Below, one piece after another: positions 23,180 to 31,323 of a stretch of 34,802 bases of DNA. The stretch spans positions 1 to 34,802 of the forward strand of contig CADBPR010000058.1 of NCBI GenBank assembly GCA_902796555.1, read 5' to 3'. Made by a program: the position numbers and the translations under genes. The number at the start of each line of letters is the position of its first letter. Position 1 is the stretch's first letter. The notes beneath the pieces were generated by a model, which was not told the DNA's origin, did not search any database, and was given only the letters and a program-made list of their open reading frames with translations. This DNA is from an uncultured Bacteroidia bacterium (GTDB lineage Bacteria; Bacteroidota; Bacteroidia; Bacteroidales; UBA932).

Positions 23180-23614
23180 ATGGAGTACGGAATTATTTCA
23201 AGCATGGAGCCGCATCGCTGTCTGGAATGTGGGAACGTGATTCCGCATATGCGGACGGGGAAAATCTTTTGCTGCGACAGTTGCCGCAACCGGTACCACA
23301 ATGCCGAAAAACGGCAATTGCGTGTGTACCGTCGGCGAATCGGGAACCGTCTGGAGCGCAATTATACGATTCTGGAGGGGCTGCTGGCCCAGGGCGTGGA
23401 CAGTCTCCCGCTGTCGGACCTGCAGCTGATGGGCTTCTCTCCGGAAACGGTGACGGGATATTTTCTCAAACAGCGGCGGAGTCTGGAACTGGGCTGTTAT
23501 GACATCCTGTACAAGCAAAGCGGAACCAAGGTCTTTGACCTGCACCGGGTCCGTTCGCCCGCAAAGGACAGCCCCCATCCCTATGCGCGGGACGATACGG
23601 CGCCGCTGCCTTGA
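23180..23614 (+). CDS. Small zinc-ribbon protein of unknown function
   Basis: 144 residues from ATG 23180; the frame could also begin at TTG 23150. A four-cysteine zinc ribbon fills the N-terminus: Cys14-x2-Cys17 (CLECGNVI) and Cys32-x2-Cys35 (CCDSCRNRYHN), with the CRNRYHN ending seen in small Bacteroidota zinc-ribbon proteins. A basic stretch (RQLRVYRRRIGNRLER) and a helical region follow (ILEGLLAQGVDSLPLSDLQLMGFSPETVTGY), then FDLHRV near the end. Nucleic-acid binding is plausible from the ribbon plus basic patch but not shown. It is divergent from the ssb-pilus operon and shares its intergenic region, so a link to that operon is worth testing. Soluble, no signal peptide. Confidence 0.75.
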   Translation: MEYGIISSMEPHRCLECGNVIPHMRTGKIFCCDSCRNRYHNAEKRQLRVYRRRIGNRLERNYTILEGLLAQGVDSLPLSDLQLMGFSPETVTGYFLKQRRSLELGCYDILYKQSGTKVFDLHRVRSPAKDSPHPYARDDTAPLP

Positions 23615-23637
23615 CCGATACGGGCTTTCGGACGGAT

Positions 23638-23672
23638 AAAAAAAGACCCGTCAGGAACTGCCCGACGGGTCT
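23638..23672 (-). terminator. Rho-independent terminator of the MFS permease gene
   Basis: On the minus strand, AGACCCGTC (complement of 23664-23672) pairs with GACGGGTCT (complement of 23644-23652), followed by a run of T residues (complement of A 23638-23644). It lies about 20 bases beyond the permease stop. On the plus strand it also follows the zinc-ribbon gene but has no U-tract in that direction. Confidence 0.85.
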
Positions 23673-23693
23673 CTCAGTGCTATCTTCGTATTG

Positions 23694-24965
23694 TTATGCC
23701 TGCTTTTTCGAAGGGTCCTTAAACAAAATCGCGAACAGGATGCCGACAACCAGGGCATACGTGGCGAAAATATACCAGGCGGTCGCCCAGTTGGCCGGCG
23801 TGTTGAACACGTCGCAGGCCTCTACGACGGCACCGGCTGCCAGGGTTCCGATGGTGGCGCCCAATCCGTTCGTCATCATCATGAAAAGGCCCTGAGCGCT
23901 GGAACGGATGTCCTTGTCCGCTTCCTGGTCCACATAGAGGGAACCGGAGATGTTGAAGAAGTCAAATGCAACACCGTAAACGATGCAGCTCAGGATGAAG
24001 AGCAGCACACCGGGCATGGCCGGATTGCCGGCGCCGAAGAAGCCGAAACGGAAAACCCACGCAAACATGGCAATCAGCATCACTTTCTTGATACCGAAGC
24101 GCTTCATGAAGAAGGGAATCAACAGGATGCAGAGGGTCTCGGAAATCTGGCTGATGGAAATCAGCGCATTGGAATTCTTGACGGCGAAGGTGTCGGCATA
24201 AGCCGGATCCGCCGCAAAGGAGCCCAGGAAGGTGTTCGCATAGCCGTTCGTAATCTGCAGCGAGGCGCCCAGCAGCATGGAGAAGATGAAGAAGATGGCG
24301 AACTGCCGGTCCTTGAACAAGGCGAAGGCCTTCAGGCCGAAGGCATCGGCCAGGCTCTCGGACTTACCCTTGTTGGTCGGGCAGTCCGGCATGGTCAGCG
24401 CGTAGGCGCAGAGGACCAGGGACAGGATGCCGGAAGACAGCAGCTGGGTGTAGGAATCCTGCATGGCGACACCGCCGATATGGACGAAGTTGGTAACCAA
24501 CATGCTGCAGATGAAACCGACCGTGCCGAAAACCCGGATGGGCGGGTAGGCTTTGACCGGATCTATGCCCGCCTTGCCCAAAGCGTTGTAAGCCACGGAG
24601 TTGGCAATTGCAATCGTGGGCATAAAGAAGGCTACGCTCAAGCTGTATAGCAGGAAGAGCGGGGCGAATTCCACCTGTGCGCTGGCCTGCATGCAGTAGA
24701 CGCCGGCACCGATCATGAAGAGGCCGGCCAGACCGTGGCAAAGGGAAAGTACTTTCTGGGCCGGCATGAAACGGTCGGCGACGATGCCCATCAGGGTCGG
24801 CATAAAGATGGACACAATACCCTGCATGGCAAAGAACCATTTGATTTGCGGGCCCAGCCCGATATTGCCCAGATAACGGCCCAGGGAAGTCAGGTAAGCA
24901 CCCCAGACGGCAAACTCCAGGAAATTCATCAAGATCAGGCGGAAGGAAAGATTGGAATTCTTCAT
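23694..24965 (-). CDS. MFS permease, nucleoside:H+ symporter (NupG) type
   Basis: 423 residues with about 12 hydrophobic membrane segments and no signal peptide. The N-terminus LSFRLILMNFLEFAVWGAYLTSLGRYL and the loop MPTLMGIVADRFMPAQKVLSLCHG match the nucleoside permease family (PF03825-type, like NupG/XapB). A second conserved stretch is PPIRVFGTVGFICSM. The C-terminal half has SQISETLCILLIPFFMKRFGIKKVM and the acidic VDQEADKDIRSSAQGLFMMM. It should import nucleosides across the inner membrane with protons; the exact substrate is unknown. Single gene with its own -7 box and a good terminator; its divergent neighbour is tgt. Confidence 0.87.
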   Translation of the reverse strand: MKNSNLSFRLILMNFLEFAVWGAYLTSLGRYLGNIGLGPQIKWFFAMQGIVSIFMPTLMGIVADRFMPAQKVLSLCHGLAGLFMIGAGVYCMQASAQVEFAPLFLLYSLSVAFFMPTIAIANSVAYNALGKAGIDPVKAYPPIRVFGTVGFICSMLVTNFVHIGGVAMQDSYTQLLSSGILSLVLCAYALTMPDCPTNKGKSESLADAFGLKAFALFKDRQFAIFFIFSMLLGASLQITNGYANTFLGSFAADPAYADTFAVKNSNALISISQISETLCILLIPFFMKRFGIKKVMLIAMFAWVFRFGFFGAGNPAMPGVLLFILSCIVYGVAFDFFNISGSLYVDQEADKDIRSSAQGLFMMMTNGLGATIGTLAAGAVVEACDVFNTPANWATAWYIFATYALVVGILFAILFKDPSKKQA

Positions 24966-25003
24966 TTGGTATCTGTTTTTGTTTTATGTCGGTTATATCC
25001 CTA

Positions 25004-25011
25004 CAAATTTA
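25004..25011 (-). promoter_or_regulatory. -7 promoter box of the MFS permease gene
   Basis: Minus-strand TAAATTTG matches TAnnTTTG, 38 bases before the ATG at 24965, giving a leader of about 32 bases. It faces the tgt promoter box in an 86-base gap. Confidence 0.6.
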
Positions 25012-25033
25012 GGAATTTTACACAAATTATTGT

Positions 25034-25041
25034 TAACTTTG
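25034..25041 (+). promoter_or_regulatory. -7 promoter box of the tgt operon
   Basis: TAACTTTG matches TAnnTTTG and ends 10 bases before the tgt ATG at 25052. Its last G is also the first G of an SD-like GGAGG (25041-25045). If this box is used, the SD-like run would be only partly transcribed or not at all, so the two readings compete. Confidence 0.55.
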
Positions 25042-25051
25042 GAGGTTAAAA

Positions 25052-26203
25052 ATGAGAAAAGCGATGAAGTTTGTACTGGAAGCGACCGATGCCCAATCTC
25101 AAGCCCGCTGCGGACGGATCATGACAGACCATGGGGAAATCCAAACCCCCATCTTTATGCCCGTCGGTACGGTAGGGTCCGTAAAAGGCGTGTACCACAG
25201 AGACTTGACGGATGATATCGGTGCGCAGATTATTCTGGGCAATACCTATCATCTCTATCTCCGCCCCGGTCTGGACACCTTGTACAAAGCCGGCGGACTG
25301 CACCGATTCGAACATTGGGACCGGCCCATTCTGACGGACAGCGGCGGCTTTCAGGTTTTTTCCCTGACAGCCATCCGGAAACTGACCGAGGAGGGGTGTA
25401 CCTTTGCCTCGCACATCGACGGGTCGCGCCATACCTTCACGCCGGAAAACAATGTGGATACCCAGCGCATCATCGGCGCCGATATCGTCATGGCCCTGGA
25501 CGAGTGCTGTCCCGGCGACGCCGACCGTTCCTATGCCGCCCGTTCCCTGAAACTGACCCAGGGATGGCTGGAACGCTTTGCGCGCCGTTTCGATGAGACG
25601 GAACCCCTGTACGACTACTCCCAGACCATGTTCCCGATTATCCAGGGCTGTGTCTATCCGGAGCTCCGCCGCCAAGCGGTGGAACACGCCCTTTCCCTGG
25701 ACAACGACAACCGCGGCGGCTATGCCATCGGCGGTCTGGCGGTAGGGGAGCCGACCGAGACCATGTACGAAATGCTGGAAGTGGTCCATCCGCTCCTGCC
25801 GCGGGAAAAACCCCGTTATCTGATGGGGGTCGGTACCCCGGCGAACCTGCTGGAAGCCATCGCCCGCGGCGTGGATATGTTCGACTGCGTCATGCCGACC
25901 CGCAACGGCCGCAACGGGATGCTGTTCACCTGGAACGGCATCATGAACATGCGCAACAAGAAATGGGAGCAGGATTTCTCCGAACTGGACCCCGCCGGGT
26001 GTTCTTTCGTGGACCACTACTATTCCAAAGCCTACCTGCGTCACCTGTTCATTGCTGGCGAGATGTTTGCAGCAATGATTGCCAGCCAGCACAACCTCGC
26101 CTTCTATCTGGATCTGGTCCGGCAAGCACGGGCCCATATCCTGAAAGGTGATTTTTCCGCATGGAAAGAGGTGACTGTCAAGCAATTATCAAATCGGCTG
26201 TAA
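25052..26203 (+). CDS. tgt: Queuine/preQ1 tRNA-ribosyltransferase (tRNA-guanine transglycosylase)
   Basis: 383 residues. This enzyme swaps guanine-34 for preQ1 in tRNAs with GUN anticodons. Family motifs: IQTPIFMPVGTVGSVKG, ILGNTYHLYLRPG, the active-site LTDSGGFQVFSL (Asp96), GYAIGGLAVGE, YLMGVGTP, and the nucleophile loop MFDCVMPTRNGRNG (Asp278). The C-terminal zinc site is altered: where the family has CxCxxC, this protein has Gly316, Ser318 and Asp321 (AGCSFVDHYYSKAYLRHL), although the later His347 (SQHN) is kept. The stop TAA 26201-26203 overlaps the next gene's ATG by one base, so the two are translationally coupled, an arrangement common in Bacteroidota. Confidence 0.95.
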   Translation: MRKAMKFVLEATDAQSQARCGRIMTDHGEIQTPIFMPVGTVGSVKGVYHRDLTDDIGAQIILGNTYHLYLRPGLDTLYKAGGLHRFEHWDRPILTDSGGFQVFSLTAIRKLTEEGCTFASHIDGSRHTFTPENNVDTQRIIGADIVMALDECCPGDADRSYAARSLKLTQGWLERFARRFDETEPLYDYSQTMFPIIQGCVYPELRRQAVEHALSLDNDNRGGYAIGGLAVGEPTETMYEMLEVVHPLLPREKPRYLMGVGTPANLLEAIARGVDMFDCVMPTRNGRNGMLFTWNGIMNMRNKKWEQDFSELDPAGCSFVDHYYSKAYLRHLFIAGEMFAAMIASQHNLAFYLDLVRQARAHILKGDFSAWKEVTVKQLSNRL

Positions 26204-27300
26204 TGGACCCGTTCCCGCGCAAAATCGATTGGTACATCATGAAGAAGTTCATGATGACCTTTTTCATAGCCCTGATTCTCATCATCGGCATCGTCCTCAT
26301 TTTCGACATCAGTGAGAAAGTGGACGATTTCGTGGAGCACCAGGTGACCTTGAAATCCATCGTTTTCGACTATTATCTCAATTTCATCCCGTATTTCATG
26401 AATATGTTCAGTCCGCTGTTCGTATTCATTACGGTTATCTTTTTTACGTCCCGCATGGCCGCCAACTCCGAAATCGTGGCCATCCTGTCCTGCGGGGTCA
26501 GTTTCCACCGGATGATGGTGCCCTACATCGCATCGGCCCTGCTGATTGCGTTGCTTTCCCTGGGGCTCAACCTGTGGGTGATTCCCCATGCCAATATCCA
26601 GCGTAACGAATTCGAAGCCAAGTACATCCGCTATAAAGACAAGAGTACGGCCAGCAAGAATGTCCATTATCAGATTTCGCCCGGCCAGTTCGTCTTCGTC
26701 GAGAATTTCAGCAAGGTCAACAACACCGCATACAAGTTTACCCTGGAAACGGTGGAAAACAACCGCCTGGTCTCCAAACTTTCGGCCGAATCGGCCGTAT
26801 GGGACGAAAAGGTCGGCGGGTGGCGGCTGCGCAAGTACTTCATCCGGGATTATGCCGAAAACAGCCTGCACGACCGGGTGCGGTGCGGGGACCGGCTCGA
26901 CACGGTTATCAACCTGACCATTACGGACTTCCTTCGTCGAAAGGACACGGTTGAGAACCAGGATATCAATGAACTGAACGACTTCATCGCCATGCAGCGG
27001 ATGCGCGGCGACGCCAACGTGGACTTCTCCCTGGTCGAGTGGCACAACCGCTTCGCCCTGCCGTTCTCCGCGTTTATCCTGACGATTCTGGGTGTGTCGC
27101 TGTCTTCCAAGAAAAAACGGGGCGGCATCGGCTGGAACCTGGCCGCCGGCATCGCCCTGTGCTTCATCTATATCCTGTTCATGAAATTCAGCCAGATGTT
27201 CGTCGCCACCGGCGCCTTGCCGCCTTGGGTCGCCATCTGGATGCCCAACTTCATTTTTGCCATCATTGCCGGAGTCCTGTATACGCTGGCACCTAAATAA
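26203..27300 (+). CDS. LptF/LptG family LPS-export permease (YjgP/YjgQ)
   Basis: 365 residues from ATG 26203, which overlaps the tgt stop (TAATG); the frame is open from 26161 inside tgt but that start is not needed. It begins IDWYIMKKFMMTFFIALILI, the N-terminal pattern of LptF/G permeases. Three N-terminal membrane segments follow (about 13-35, 60-85, 105-130), then a beta-jellyroll periplasmic domain (HYQISPGQFVFVENFSKVNN onward), and three C-terminal segments ending WMPNFIFAIIAGVLYTLAPK. With LptB it would extract LPS from the inner membrane toward LptC/A/D. LptF and LptG cannot be told apart here. Followed by dut after 6 bases. Confidence 0.88.
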   Translation: MDPFPRKIDWYIMKKFMMTFFIALILIIGIVLIFDISEKVDDFVEHQVTLKSIVFDYYLNFIPYFMNMFSPLFVFITVIFFTSRMAANSEIVAILSCGVSFHRMMVPYIASALLIALLSLGLNLWVIPHANIQRNEFEAKYIRYKDKSTASKNVHYQISPGQFVFVENFSKVNNTAYKFTLETVENNRLVSKLSAESAVWDEKVGGWRLRKYFIRDYAENSLHDRVRCGDRLDTVINLTITDFLRRKDTVENQDINELNDFIAMQRMRGDANVDFSLVEWHNRFALPFSAFILTILGVSLSSKKKRGGIGWNLAAGIALCFIYILFMKFSQMFVATGALPPWVAIWMPNFIFAIIAGVLYTLAPK

Positions 27301-27306
27301 TCGGTC

Positions 27307-27741
27307 ATGAAAGTTAAGATTGTCAATACTTCTCCCTATCCGCTTCCGGCCTATGCGACGCCCCTGTCCGCCGGGATGGATATTCGGGCCAATATTGCTG
27401 AACCCATCGTTCTGAAGCCCCTTGAGCGGGTGCTGGTCCCTTCCGGGCTGTTCTTTGCCCTGCCGGCCGGCTATGAATGTCAGTTGCGCCCGCGCAGCGG
27501 CCTCGCCTTCAAGCACGGCATTACCGTGCTGAATACCCCCGGCACCATCGATGCCGATTACCGCGGGGAAATCAAGGCCCTGCTGGTCAATCTCTCGTCC
27601 GAGCCCTTCACCATCGAGCCCGGAGAAAGAATCGCCCAGTTGGTCGTCGCACACCACGAACAAGTGGAATGGGAATGCACGGATGCCCTCGATGCAACGG
27701 AACGGGGCAGTGGAGGATATGGTTCAACCGGTACTAAATAA
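27307..27741 (+). CDS. dut: dUTP diphosphatase (dUTPase)
   Basis: 144 residues, the normal length of the trimeric enzyme. All five motifs are present: SAGMDIRA (about 21-28), RPRSGLA (60-66), [11 protein letters not shown] (78-88, with the catalytic Asp), GERIAQLVV (107-115) and the C-terminal [12 protein letters not shown]. It hydrolyses dUTP to dUMP and pyrophosphate, keeping uracil out of DNA and feeding thymidylate synthesis. Co-transcribed with the lptF/G permease (6-base gap) and murF (3-base gap). Confidence 0.96.
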   Translation: MKVKIVNTSPYPLPAYATPLSAGMDIRANIAEPIVLKPLERVLVPSGLFFALPAGYECQLRPRSGLAFKHGITVLNTPGTIDADYRGEIKALLVNLSSEPFTIEPGERIAQLVVAHHEQVEWECTDALDATERGSGGYGSTGTK

Positions 27742-27744
27742 GTT

Positions 27745-29070
27745 ATGATCAATCGTTTATATTCACTTTTCCAAACCTGTGGAAAAGTCACGACCGATAC
27801 CCGTACCCTGCAGGGCGGGGAACTTTTCTTTGCCCTGAAAGGGGAGAATTTTGACGGCAATGAATACGCAATGAAAGCCCTGGAAGCCGGGGCGGCGTAT
27901 GCCGTCGTGAATGCGGGTTCCCGTTATGACGGGGCATCTCCGCGGATTATCGCTGTACCGGATACCTTGCAGGCCCTGCAGGCCCTGGCCCGGGAGCATC
28001 GGCGGAACCTGCCCGGGCTGACGGTCATCGGCCTGACCGGAACCAACGGGAAAACCACGACGAAAGAATTGATACGCAGCGTGTTGGAAACCCGCTATCG
28101 GGTTACGGCTACGCAGGGGAACCTGAACAATGACATCGGTGTACCCCTGACGCTGCTGCAGATTCAGGCCGATACGCAGATTGCCGTGGTCGAAATGGGT
28201 GCCAACCATCCGGATGACATCGCGCACCTGGTTGCGGTCGCGGAGCCTGACTACGGGCTGATTACCAACGTGGGGAAAGCCCACCTGCTGGGCTTCGGCA
28301 GTTTCGAGGGCGTTCAGCGGGCAAAAGGCCAGCTCTATGACTTTATCAGCGCCCATGGCAAGGCCGTATTCCTGAATGTGGATGACCCTGTTCTGTCGGC
28401 CATGGCAGCCGCCCGTCCGGGCCTCTCCGTGATTCCTTACGGCATCGGGTACAGCAATACGCTCGTCCTGCCGTCCGACCCCGAGCACCCTTTCCTGCGG
28501 ATGGCTCTTCCGGAAGATATGGCCGATTCGGACTGCCTGCTCGGACTGGAAACCCATCTGGCCGGTTCTTACAACGCCAACAATGTGCTGGCTGCCATCG
28601 CGGTCGGCATGTACTTCGAAGTGCCGCTGGAAGATGCGATGCAGGCCGTCAGCGATTATGTCCCGGCCAACAGCCGTTCCCAGATGCTCCGCGCGGGGAG
28701 CAATACCCTGATTCTGGATGCCTACAATGCCAATCCGACCAGCATGGCCGCCGCTCTGGACAATTTTGCCGCGATGCAGGCGCCCTGCCGGATTGTTCTG
28801 CTGGGGGATATGCGTGAACTGGGTACGGAATCCGTATCGGAACACATCGCGATTCTCCGCAAACTGGAAGGAATGGGCCTGCAACGCATCTGCCTGGTAG
28901 GGGAGGAGTTCCATAAAGCAATGGACGCCCATCCGATACAGGCTGAATGGTTCGCTACGTCGGACGACCTGGCAGCCCGGTTGAAGGAGAGCCTTCCCGA
29001 GCAGGCCATGATACTGGTAAAAGGGTCACGGGGCATCCGCATGGAAAACGTCCTGCCCTCGCTCTCCTAA
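27745..29070 (+). CDS. murF: UDP-N-acetylmuramoyl-tripeptide--D-alanyl-D-alanine ligase
   Basis: 441 residues. Cytoplasmic Mur ligase adding D-Ala-D-Ala to UDP-MurNAc-tripeptide, the last cytoplasmic step of precursor synthesis. N-terminal domain with [23 protein letters not shown] (uridine-binding); ATP P-loop [14 protein letters not shown] (about 96-109); [40 protein letters not shown]-terminal ligase domain with [20 protein letters not shown] and LLGDMRELG, both typical of MurF rather than MurC/D/E. Last gene of the tgt-lptF/G-dut-murF series; its stop overlaps the convergent obg stop by 4 bases (CTAA). Confidence 0.96.
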   Translation: MINRLYSLFQTCGKVTTDTRTLQGGELFFALKGENFDGNEYAMKALEAGAAYAVVNAGSRYDGASPRIIAVPDTLQALQALAREHRRNLPGLTVIGLTGTNGKTTTKELIRSVLETRYRVTATQGNLNNDIGVPLTLLQIQADTQIAVVEMGANHPDDIAHLVAVAEPDYGLITNVGKAHLLGFGSFEGVQRAKGQLYDFISAHGKAVFLNVDDPVLSAMAAARPGLSVIPYGIGYSNTLVLPSDPEHPFLRMALPEDMADSDCLLGLETHLAGSYNANNVLAAIAVGMYFEVPLEDAMQAVSDYVPANSRSQMLRAGSNTLILDAYNANPTSMAAALDNFAAMQAPCRIVLLGDMRELGTESVSEHIAILRKLEGMGLQRICLVGEEFHKAMDAHPIQAEWFATSDDLAARLKESLPEQAMILVKGSRGIRMENVLPSLS

Positions 29071-30062
29071 ACGCCTCCGAGGGCTTCCCAGAGACCGTCT
29101 TTCAAGTCGTTGATTCCCTGTCCGGTGACAGAGGAAATGAAGAAGTGCGGCACTTTGCGGGGCAGTTTCCGGACCATTTTCTGCAGGGCTTCCGGCTCGA
29201 CCAGGTCGCATTTCGTAATGGCCAGGATGCGGTCTTTGGCCAGCAATTCCGGGTTGTACTGTTTCAGTTCCGACAGCAGAATCTTGTAGCTGGCCGCCAC
29301 GTCCGGTTCATCCGCCGCTACCATGAACAGCAGGACGGAATTCCGCTCGATATGCCGCAAGAATCGCAGCCCGATGCCCCTTCCCTCATGGGCGCCTTCG
29401 ATGATGCCGGGGATATCGGCAATCACGAAAGATTTGTCGTCATAGTATTTGACAATGCCCAGATTCGGCTCCAGGGTGGTAAAAGGATAGTTTGCGATTT
29501 TGGGCTTGGCGGAAGTAACCGTCGCGAGGAACGTGGATTTGCCGGCGTTGGGGAAGCCGACCAGGCCGACATCTGCCAATACCTTGAGTTCCAGGATAAA
29601 CCAGCCTTCTACGCCCTCCTGCCCGGGTTGGGCATAACGAGGGGTCTGGTTGGTGGCTGATTTGAAGTTGTTGTTGCCCAGCCCCCCGCGTCCGCCGGGG
29701 CAGAGGATGCGCTCCTGACCGGGCTCCACCATTTCAAAAAGGACTTCTTCGGTCTCCGCGTCTTTGACGACAGTCCCGACCGGGACGTCCAGGTAGATGT
29801 CGGCCCCCTGTTTTCCCTTCATCAGGGCCCCGGAGCCGGCCTGTCCGTTCTCAGCCCGGACGACTTTGCGGTATTTCAGATGAATGAGCGTCCAAAACTG
29901 CGGGTTCGCCCGCAGGATAATGTGTCCGCCCCGTCCGCCGTCACCGCCGTCGGGACCTCCTTTCGGGACATATTTCGCCCGGTGCAGGTGCATGGAACCT
30001 GCGCCACCGTGTCCGCTGGCGCAGAAAATCTTTACATAGTCTATGAAATTGCTTTCGGCCAT
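29067..30062 (-). CDS. obg: GTPase Obg/CgtA
   Basis: 331 residues. The N-terminal Obg fold is glycine-rich ([47 protein letters not shown]). The G domain follows: G1 [10 protein letters not shown]2/switch [13 protein letters not shown]3 [17 protein letters not shown]4 TKCD and G5 SSVTGQG. It lacks the C-terminal OCT domain of some Gram-positive Obg proteins. A ribosome-associated GTPase that acts in 50S assembly and stress control. It begins 3 bases after the Hpt-Adk fusion gene, so both belong to one operon, the hpt-adk-obg order common in Bacteroidota. Confidence 0.96.
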   Translation of the reverse strand: MAESNFIDYVKIFCASGHGGAGSMHLHRAKYVPKGGPDGGDGGRGGHIILRANPQFWTLIHLKYRKVVRAENGQAGSGALMKGKQGADIYLDVPVGTVVKDAETEEVLFEMVEPGQERILCPGGRGGLGNNNFKSATNQTPRYAQPGQEGVEGWFILELKVLADVGLVGFPNAGKSTFLATVTSAKPKIANYPFTTLEPNLGIVKYYDDKSFVIADIPGIIEGAHEGRGIGLRFLRHIERNSVLLFMVAADEPDVAASYKILLSELKQYNPELLAKDRILAITKCDLVEPEALQKMVRKLPRKVPHFFISSVTGQGINDLKDGLWEALGGV

Positions 30063-30065
30063 GGC

Positions 30066-31196
30066 TCAGGCGTGCTGGTCCAGCAGGGCGAAAATGCTGT
30101 CGCGGACATCGTCGATGGCACCGCTACCGTCAATCTCATGGTACTTCCCGGCCTGCCTGTAATACGCGACCAGGGGTTCGGTCTTCTCATGATAGGTGCT
30201 GATGCGGTGCGCTATCGTGGCGTCGCTGGCATCGTCTGCGCGGCCTTCGATGGCCGCCCGGTGGCGGATCCGTTCATAAATCAGGTTGTCCGGAATCATG
30301 ATGGAGACGACGCCGGTCAGGCTTTCGCCCCGGCGCCGGAGCATGCCGTCCAAGGCCTCGGCCTGTGCAAGCGTGCGGGGGAATCCGTCCAGCAGGAAGC
30401 CTTCTACACCGGTGATGCTGTCGAAACGGCTTTCAATCATCTGTTCGACCACCTCGTCGGGCACCAGCTGCCCGTCATCAATCAACGCTTTGGCCTGTTT
30501 GCCGAGCGGCGTGCCTTCCGCGATTTCGTGGCGGAGCAGTTCGCCGGTAGAGATATGACAAAGTTTGTATTTTTCAACCATGGCCGCCGCCTGGGTGCCC
30601 TTGCCGGCACCGGGAGGCCCGAAGAGGATATAATATTTCATGGGTTTTGGAGGATTGTTGTCAATGACGTAGATATCCGGCAGGTTGCGGCCCAGTTCGT
30701 CATAATCCAGGCCGAAACCGACGATGAAACGATTGGGAATTTCCATGCCGACATAGTCCAGCCGGACAGGCTGCCGGTAGACTTCCGGCTTGAGCAGCAG
30801 GGTGAAGATGCGAACGTCGCTGGCTCCGGCCCGGGTCAACATGTTCTTCAGGGCGACGATGGTGTGTCCCGTATCCACGATGTCCTCGACCACGATGACG
30901 CGGCGACCGGTGATGTCTGCCGTCAGGGGCAGGTCGGTCCGGACGTTGCCGGTGGACTGGGTCCCGCTGTAAGAAGTCAGTTTGGTGGAAATCAACTGGC
31001 AGTTGAAGTCCAGCCGCTTCATCAGTTCACCGCAGAACAAGATGGCACCGTTGAGAATGCAGACCAGAACCGGGATGTCACGGCAACCGCGGAAGTCGGC
31101 GTTAATCTGTCCGGCCACTTGCGAAATGGCGGCGTCGATGCGGTCGTAGCCGATAAAGGGAACGAATGACTTATCGCCCAAAGTAATCCTTTTCAT
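30066..31196 (-). CDS. Fused hypoxanthine phosphoribosyltransferase - adenylate kinase
   Basis: 376 residues from ATG 31196 (a GTG at 31208 is possible but less likely). The first half (about 1-177) is an Hpt: LVCILNGAILFCGELMKRL, the PRPP loop VIVVEDIVDTGHT and FIVGFGLDYDELGRNLPDIY. The second (from Met186, codon 30641-30639) is a complete adenylate kinase: P-loop YYILFGPPGAGKGTQ, HISTGELLRHE, GFLLDGFPRT, GRADDASDATIAHRISTYHEKT, a short-LID form without zinc cysteines. No stop codon separates them; the joint reads IYVIDNNPPKPMKYY. One chain would therefore salvage hypoxanthine/guanine to IMP/GMP and convert AMP + ATP to 2 ADP. The kinase ATG is kept, so internal initiation could still give free Adk. 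Followed by obg. Confidence 0.9.
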   Translation of the reverse strand: MKRITLGDKSFVPFIGYDRIDAAISQVAGQINADFRGCRDIPVLVCILNGAILFCGELMKRLDFNCQLISTKLTSYSGTQSTGNVRTDLPLTADITGRRVIVVEDIVDTGHTIVALKNMLTRAGASDVRIFTLLLKPEVYRQPVRLDYVGMEIPNRFIVGFGLDYDELGRNLPDIYVIDNNPPKPMKYYILFGPPGAGKGTQAAAMVEKYKLCHISTGELLRHEIAEGTPLGKQAKALIDDGQLVPDEVVEQMIESRFDSITGVEGFLLDGFPRTLAQAEALDGMLRRRGESLTGVVSIMIPDNLIYERIRHRAAIEGRADDASDATIAHRISTYHEKTEPLVAYYRQAGKYHEIDGSGAIDDVRDSIFALLDQHA

Positions 31197-31218
31197 AGCT
31201 ATCGTCACTAAATTTCCA

Positions 31219-31226
31219 CAAAATTA
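31219..31226 (-). promoter_or_regulatory. -7 promoter box of the hpt-adk/obg operon
   Basis: Minus-strand TAATTTTG matches TAnnTTTG, 22 bases before the ATG at 31196. This supports that ATG as the start, since the GTG at 31208 would sit only 10 bases from the box. Confidence 0.6.
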
Positions 31227-31310
31227 GCAAAAACTGCGGTAAAAATCGTACAGGAAGTTAAAAATAGTCAAAACTTTTCATCCCCCTGTGGAAACGAAGA
31301 CGGACTTGTG

Positions 31311-31318
31311 TATCTTTG
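31311..31318 (+). promoter_or_regulatory. -7 promoter box of the HhH barrel protein gene
   Basis: TATCTTTG matches TAnnTTTG and ends 5 bases before the ATG at 31324. A TGTG 20 bases upstream (31287-31290) is at the right distance for a weak -33 element. The transcript should be leaderless. Confidence 0.62.
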
Positions 31319-31323
31319 ACGGC

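Noticed and set aside
26104..27663. 519-residue minus-strand frame opposite lptF/G and dut
   Set aside because: It covers parts of three real genes and has no domain or promoter.
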